A DNA stretch of 64,000 bases from Liolophura sinensis (lineage: Eukaryota; Mollusca; Polyplacophora; Chitonida; Chitonidae), in assembly GCF_032854445.1 (NCBI RefSeq), contig NC_088300.1, positions 11,069,191-11,133,190 of the forward strand, in the 5' to 3' direction. Both the position numbers and the translations under genes were made by a program. Shown one piece after another: positions 60,001 through 64,000 of the stretch (positions are counted from its first letter, which is position 1; every line of letters begins with the position of its first letter). The notes beneath the pieces are model-generated. The model saw nothing but the letters and a program-made list of their open reading frames with translations. It made no database searches and was not told the DNA's origin.

Positions 60001-62169
60001 TGTTTGCCCCACAGTAGTAAAATGATAGTGTTTGAGAGTTGTGTATACAGCAGATTGTCAGCTGACTGTGTGTTTGTTTTCCCCACAGTTTGCTCTGAGT
60101 ACAACCACGTGAGGACGTGGAGCGTCACGCGGTTTAGGGGGATGATATCCACCCAACCCGGATCCACTCCCCTCGCCTCCTTCAAGATTGTTTCCTTAGA
60201 GGAGATGGACCCACACGTCAGTTACAGTGCAGGCAATGATTTTGGTGAGTACACTGGTTACAGCAGATGATCTAAGAAACATGAAAAAATCAGGAAAACT
60301 GTCAAAAAACAAATATCTTCTTGCATTTAACAGCTCAGCTTTCTGCATACATGTAGCACATTTTGGCTACACATTGAGTAGGCCTACTTTACATGTGACA
60401 CAGTTATTAAATAATGAAATAATGGTTTGTTTTTTGTTTTGTTTTTTTTTTTGGTTTTGTAATGTAACTGTCACCTTGAGGAAAGTTTGTTCATAACTCA
60501 GTGATGTACATGTATTAGTACTCTGCATGTAGGTCCATTTGGGGAGCAAGATGACCAGCAGGTGTTTGTCCAGAAGGTCGTCCCGGAGACTGACCAGCTG
60601 TTTGTTCGTCTATCCTCCACTGGACAGAGGTTAGTTTTGTATTCAGAATGGTTCATTGGCGAATGTATCATGCAACTTGATGGAAGATCTGTCTGTCCAT
60701 CTGTCCATGAATTGTTCTGAATTCCTATCCAAGTGGTTAATCACAGTAACTTGAAACTTGGTCCATAGCTTCATAATGACTGATCCACAAGTTACTGATC
60801 AAGTTGTAGTTTCGGACGATTTCGTTCATTTTTGATAAAATTATGACCGTTCTGCCCTGTTTTTGAATATAGAAGATGGAGATAGTAGTTTGATTTGATA
60901 TGTGTTCTTTTCATCAGCGTACATGTCAGCCTGTTACAGTGCTGGTATATTCTGTCACCTCTCGCAACCATTCAGTCAATCAACCAATCAGTTGCTCTGT
61001 CTTACCTGCAGGGTGTGTGTGATCCAGTCTGTGGACAGTAGCACAATCAGTGCGTTTTGCGTGCATGAGTGTGAGGGCTCAAGCAGGATGGGGTCACGCC
61101 CCCGACGCTATCTCTTCACGGGTCATTCCAACGGGAGCATCCAGGTAACTCAGGGGTAGCAGATTATAAAGGGACCTGTACTTTGCATAACTGAAAAATA
61201 CTCCCAGATTAAGAGGATAAGTCTACTGCAGCAAGCATGTTCTGTAACACCTGAACAGAAAGCCCTGTGCGCCAGTTCTGAACACTTGCTAGGAGAATAT
61301 TTAAAGTAAAATGTTAAGATTTTGAATTTCTGAGTAGTGCTAAAAGAACTCAGTGTGCCATTATTATGATGGGTGAGATTTGGAACACCTGCATCTGTGA
61401 TCTGCTCATTTATAGTATAGGTGACACCTGGTTTTATTTATATATTTACAGATGTGGGACTTGACTACTGCCATAGACATAATGAACAAGGCTGATCAGC
61501 GTGAGTATAGCCTCGCAAAAGTAGAGACAATTTTGTTTAAATAATGTAAACTTAATATTTAATTGTTTAAATATTTCATGCTTGCCTGTGCTTTGACTGT
61601 AGGTATTAATGTATGGCTAGATTTTGCCACATGTATTTAGGCCTGCAGTGAGTTTATTTCCATCCCAAGAGTTATCTGCAACATATATGTCACTTAAAGT
61701 AAAATATGTCTCCGTTATAAACACTTTATTGTTTTTTCTGACTGTTGGTTGGATATGGATGTTTGTGTGGACAACATTGCCAAAGAGTCATCTGTTCATT
61801 CAGTGCTCTTATCACAGTCCTACTTCATTCTCCATCTAATTATCTACCTTACTTTCTTACCTCATTCTCTGTCTGATTATCTCCCTTACAGCCTCGTCTC
61901 ACTCTAGCCCTCTCCCGGGTGGACCCACCGCCTCAGAACTGGTGAAGGTGTTAGATCAGTGTGACCTCATCAACTCCCGAGGCTCTACTCCCTGTGTCAG
62001 CCCTTCCCCCTCCATGATGCTCGCCCCTGGCTTTCTGCAGGGCCTTCACTTTTCACGCTCCAAGGGAATCCCACCGGGGGTGTGGAGTGGGGGCGGGGCT
62101 CAGCCTGGAGATATTCCCCATCTGGAGGGTGCTACTGCAGACACACGTTTTCAGATCACACGGTTCTGA
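45048..62169 (+). CDS. KCTD3/SHKBP1-type BTB-WD40 protein, 19 exons
   Basis: Exons: 45048-45109, 46503-46556, 46957-47002, 47322-47395, 47684-47742, 48472-48552, 49588-49732, 52369-52505, 53862-53964, 54213-54406, 54855-54970, 55600-55687, 56825-56941, 57803-57973, 60089-60244, 60533-60629, 61012-61144, 61452-61500, 61892-62169. All introns are GT-AG, all phases join, total 719 aa. Residues about 10-115 are the BTB/T1 domain ([31 protein letters not shown]). Residues about 130-219 are a Ser/Arg linker with HSRNSSLDL repeats. The remainder is a WD40-type region with family signatures ([76 protein letters not shown]). KCTD3 is reported as an accessory partner of HCN3 channels and SHKBP1 binds SH3KBP1; one invertebrate gene probably corresponds to both. 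The C-terminus after [13 protein letters not shown] is shorter than human KCTD3, and an alternative longer end is possible. Several introns carry exon-derived repeats. Confidence 0.95.
45828..45940 (+). mobile_element. SINE family 1, 3' half, KCTD3 intron 1
   Basis: 'caacctgcggatggtcgtgg', 'gtgaaatattcttgagtatg', then 'ataaataagtaaa'. Confidence 0.8.
47870..47940 (+). mobile_element. SINE family 1 tail scrap, KCTD3 intron 5
   Basis: 'accacccataatacaaactg', 'ccattatataagtgaaaaac' and a trailing 'aataaataaat'. Confidence 0.5.
48546..49320 (+). repeat. Minisatellite seeded at the exon 6 donor, KCTD3 intron 6
   Basis: Units of about 25-28 bp, 'tatctccctccatgtgtgta' plus 'tgc', repeat about 28 times immediately after exon 6. 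The exon 6/intron 6 junction itself reads 'cctccat|gtatgtac', matching the unit's 'cctccatgtgtgta'. The array therefore copies the splice donor region. Confidence 0.85.
49733..52368. other. KCTD3 intron 7, no embedded gene seen
   Basis: 2.6 kb, AT-rich. Short open frames only; no array or recognised element. Confidence 0.5.
52632..53858 (+). repeat. Minisatellite homologous to exon 9, KCTD3 intron 8
   Basis: About 22 units of about 53 bp, 'ctgaatctgtgtgatttacc' plus 'ccatgtgtctgttgttgtca' plus 'ggggacatgataa'. The coding sequence at 53908-53964 of exon 9 aligns with the unit over nearly 60 bp at roughly 85% identity, and the acceptor of exon 9 (tgtttctgttgtttaag) is itself the end of the last unit. 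Most units have a stop (TGG to TAG/TGA) in the exon's frame. Confidence 0.92.
54555..54710 (+). mobile_element. SINE family 1, shortened, KCTD3 intron 10
   Basis: 'cactgtgagttcaagtccag', 'ctcatgctagcttcctctgc' and the tail 'gtgaaatatgcttgagtaca' then 'aataaataaatgg'. Confidence 0.75.
54971..55400 (+). repeat. Two decayed copies of exon 11's end, KCTD3 intron 11
   Basis: Exon 11 ends 'caaacgggcaaggtgggggt' ... 'ggcag|gtatgtacagcaccta'. Similar sequence recurs at about 55016-55050 ('caaacggacaaggtgggggt') and at about 55310-55400 ('caaacaggcaaggtaggtgt', 'acagcacctaacctttatca'). A SINE separates the copies. Confidence 0.8.
55128..55310 (+). mobile_element. SINE family 1, KCTD3 intron 11
   Basis: 'tccagctcatgccagcttcc', 'cagcaacctgcgaatggccg' and the tail 'gtgaaatattcttttgcact' then 'caaataaataaat'. 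The tRNA head is missing. Confidence 0.8.
56405..56628 (+). mobile_element. SINE family 1, diverged, KCTD3 intron 12
   Basis: 'gatagcacagcaaaatgtct', 'gtgtgttcaactccagtgta' and the tail 'taaatattcttgaatatggc' then 'ccaatcaaataaatgaataa'. Confidence 0.75.
57273..57639 (-). mobile_element. SINE family 2 with 13-bp target duplication, KCTD3 intron 13
   Basis: Reversed tRNA-like head ('tctaccaactgtgctatctg', then 'gaagcggacgct') and tail 'gcttggggtttaacgtcgta'. It is flanked by 'cctaagtatttga' (57260-57272) and 'cctaagtgtttga' (57640-57652), one mismatch. Confidence 0.85.
58035..60088 (+). repeat. Minisatellite carrying the exon 15 acceptor, KCTD3 intron 14
   Basis: About 24 units of about 82 bp. 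Each contains 'gagagttgtgtgtacaacag', 'actgtgtgttagtttgcccc' and then 'acagtctgctccaagtacaa'. The real exon 15 boundary 'ttccccacag|tttgctctgagtacaacc' (60089) is the final unit. Units partly alternate between 'ctccaag' and 'ctcctag', hinting at a dimer of about 164 bp. Most keep the CAG of the acceptor. A SINE scrap interrupts near 59948-59995. Confidence 0.94.
59948..59995 (+). mobile_element. SINE family 1 tail scrap
   Basis: 'attcttgagcatggcgtaaa' then 'acaccagtcaaataaataaa', inserted near the end of the intron 14 array. Confidence 0.75.
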
Positions 62170-63110
62170 CAATCACAGAAGATGGATTCTTAATTTACAC
62201 AGAAGTAATCTTTGGTTTTGTTTATCAGCAAAGTCTCACTTCTTGCAAGAAAAAAAGAGCTCTCATCGTAGGTAATTACATCTGTCTGTGTCTGCCCATG
62301 TCGAAGTTCAAGGCAGGTAAATCTTAGAAATCCGACTGTAAACACTCAGATCTTCCAAACTCTATGACAGCACTGGGCATCATACATGTAGCTAGTGTCT
62401 TCTGCATGGTTTTCCATGTTAGACAACATTCAAATTTTTGAGAATTAAACCTATTTGCAACAAAGAGATAGCATCATCATATCAACAAAATAAGGGGCAA
62501 ATGATGATTTTTATTAAATTGATGCTGTATCTTTTTGATTGCTTGTTAGATGTTATGTAATCAGGCTTACATTGTGCAATGGGAAATTCTTCCACAAGCA
62601 TGTCCCTCGCTATATTCTCAGTAACTATGAAATTAAAGTTCATATTTTTATGCTGTCAGTCTTGTCTCTGAACGACATATGACATTTCTGCCTGTTTATT
62701 ATCATAGTATGCCCAAGGGTCTGAAAAGATGTGACTACAGTTGAATCCATCATGCAGATTTGACAATGGGTGACCATTCACTGAAAAAGTTCTTAGCAGC
62801 GTTTAAAGATGTCACTGAAGTGGAGCACTCATCAAAGGAGCTTTGGCGATGGAGTAGATGTTACACTGATAGACTAGTCACTGATGGAATCCATTACAGG
62901 CATGATAAGATAGACTTGAGACAGGATGAACCCATCTGTATCTACAGAACACTACAACACATGGACATGCAATTTTACTGTTGTTTGCATTTCTGGTGTG
63001 GAAAGAAAACAGCTGCCAGATAGATAGCCCTGAAGAATGATAACTGAAAGGTGAAAAAGGCTCAAAGTTTTCAAGTGAAATTGTCATTTTGATTTCTTAA
63101 TGGCGTGTGC
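62170..63110. other. KCTD3 3' flank, no gene recognised
   Basis: AT-rich sequence after the KCTD3 stop, presumably including its 3' UTR. No downstream exon with KCTD3 homology was recognised. Confidence 0.45.
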
Positions 63111-63114
63111 CTGT

Positions 63115-63310
63115 ACTTGATTGTTACACAGGTAGTGAGACCTTCCATGGCCTGTGACCATACTCAGATGTTAATTTACAGGTGAGACTTTCCATGGTCT
63201 GTGGCCATACTAAAGTGTTAATATATAAATGAGACCTTCCATGGCCTGTGGCCGTACTCAAGTGTTAATGTACAGGTGAGACTTTCCGTGGCCTTGGCTG
63301 TACTTAAATA
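63115..63310. repeat. Minisatellite, unit about 51 bp, about 4 copies
   Basis: Units 'ggtgagaccttccatggcct' plus 'gtggccatactcaagtgtta' plus 'atgtaca'. Confidence 0.85.
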
Positions 63311-63654
63311 AATGAAAGTGTATATACATTCATTTGTTTATATCACGTTGGTCCCCATACATTCGTCTGTTTTGTTGGCCTTACTGACCAAATGTATATT
63401 GCTATGTGTGGCAATTCATGTTTCCGGTGACTTATTTAGACTCAGTGGGAAATAGCTTTACCAGAACAGGGGTGACATCCAGTTAATATGCCTACCCTGT
63501 TCTAGCAGGATAGAGACTATGTGGATGTTTGGTGGGAGACAGAGTTAGTGTCGCTGGTATGCTGTGGAATAAAATGATAACTTAGATTGTGTTGTATGAA
63601 AGTCTTCATTGCCTGTTTATATTATAGGCAAAATTCTGATTTGTTCTCCTCAAC

Positions 63655-64000
63655 AGAATAGTAGTTATGGAATAGGTGTATACTGGGGTTATATGACCTG
63701 ACATACTTGTATGCTGGGCTCATGTGTCCTGACATAAGCGTATGCTGGGGCTGTGTGACCTGACATAGGTATATGCTGGGGTTATGTGACCTGATGTAGG
63801 TATATGCTGTGTTTATGTGACCTGATATATGTGTATGCTGGGTTTATTTGACCTGAGATAGGTATATGCTTTGGTTATATGGCCAGATATACATATATGC
63901 AGGGGTTATGTGACCTGACATACATATATGCTGGGGTTATGTGACCTGACATACATATATGCTGGGGTTATATGGCTTGACTTACATATATGCTGGGGTT
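63655..64000. repeat. Minisatellite, unit about 31 bp, runs off the window
   Basis: About 11 units of 'tatgctggggttatgtgacc' plus 'tgacatacata'. The array is cut by the right edge. Confidence 0.9.

Overview
The window looks like a nuclear segment of a marine mollusc, or at least a lophotrochozoan. The evidence is spliceosomal introns, about 40% GC, a tRNA-derived SINE whose 3' part resembles molluscan SINEs, a Penelope-like element with a GIY-YIG domain, and very many minisatellites. The species assignment is inference.

Layout. 1-12.1 kb: minisatellites, a decayed non-LTR retrotransposon (minus strand), a decayed Penelope-like element, and no recognised host gene. 17.26-19.29 kb (+): a two-exon gene for cytochrome c oxidase subunit 8 (70 aa). 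19.6-33.07 kb (+): a block of about 6.7 kb present twice in tandem. Each block carries one two-exon cGAS-like receptor gene (cGLR; 331 and 330 aa) with an intact nucleotidyltransferase active site and a minisatellite-filled intron. 33.3-38.5 kb: a decayed coding remnant, minisatellites and SINEs. 38.5-43.7 kb (-): a three-exon gene (about 848 aa) whose product joins an N-terminal CARD, an unassigned region, a linker of about nine 20-residue repeats and a C-terminal cGLR domain. 45.05-62.17 kb (+): a complete 19-exon KCTD3/SHKBP1-type gene (719 aa; BTB/T1 domain plus WD40-type region). 62.2-64 kb: non-coding, ending in a minisatellite that runs off the window.

Function. Three cGAS-like enzymes in one segment suggest a small innate immune cluster. 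The tandem pair differs by 23 amino-acid-changing and only 2 silent substitutions, many of them altering charge. The third enzyme is fused to a CARD, which suggests that nucleotide second-messenger signalling and CARD assembly could come from one receptor. The CARD-cGLR and KCTD3 genes are head to head, 1.35 kb apart.

The strongest structural oddity is in the KCTD3 gene. At least three, probably four, introns contain tandem repeats made from the gene's own exon-intron junctions. One array presents about 24 copies of the exon-15 acceptor region, and the copies read to a stop within a few codons.
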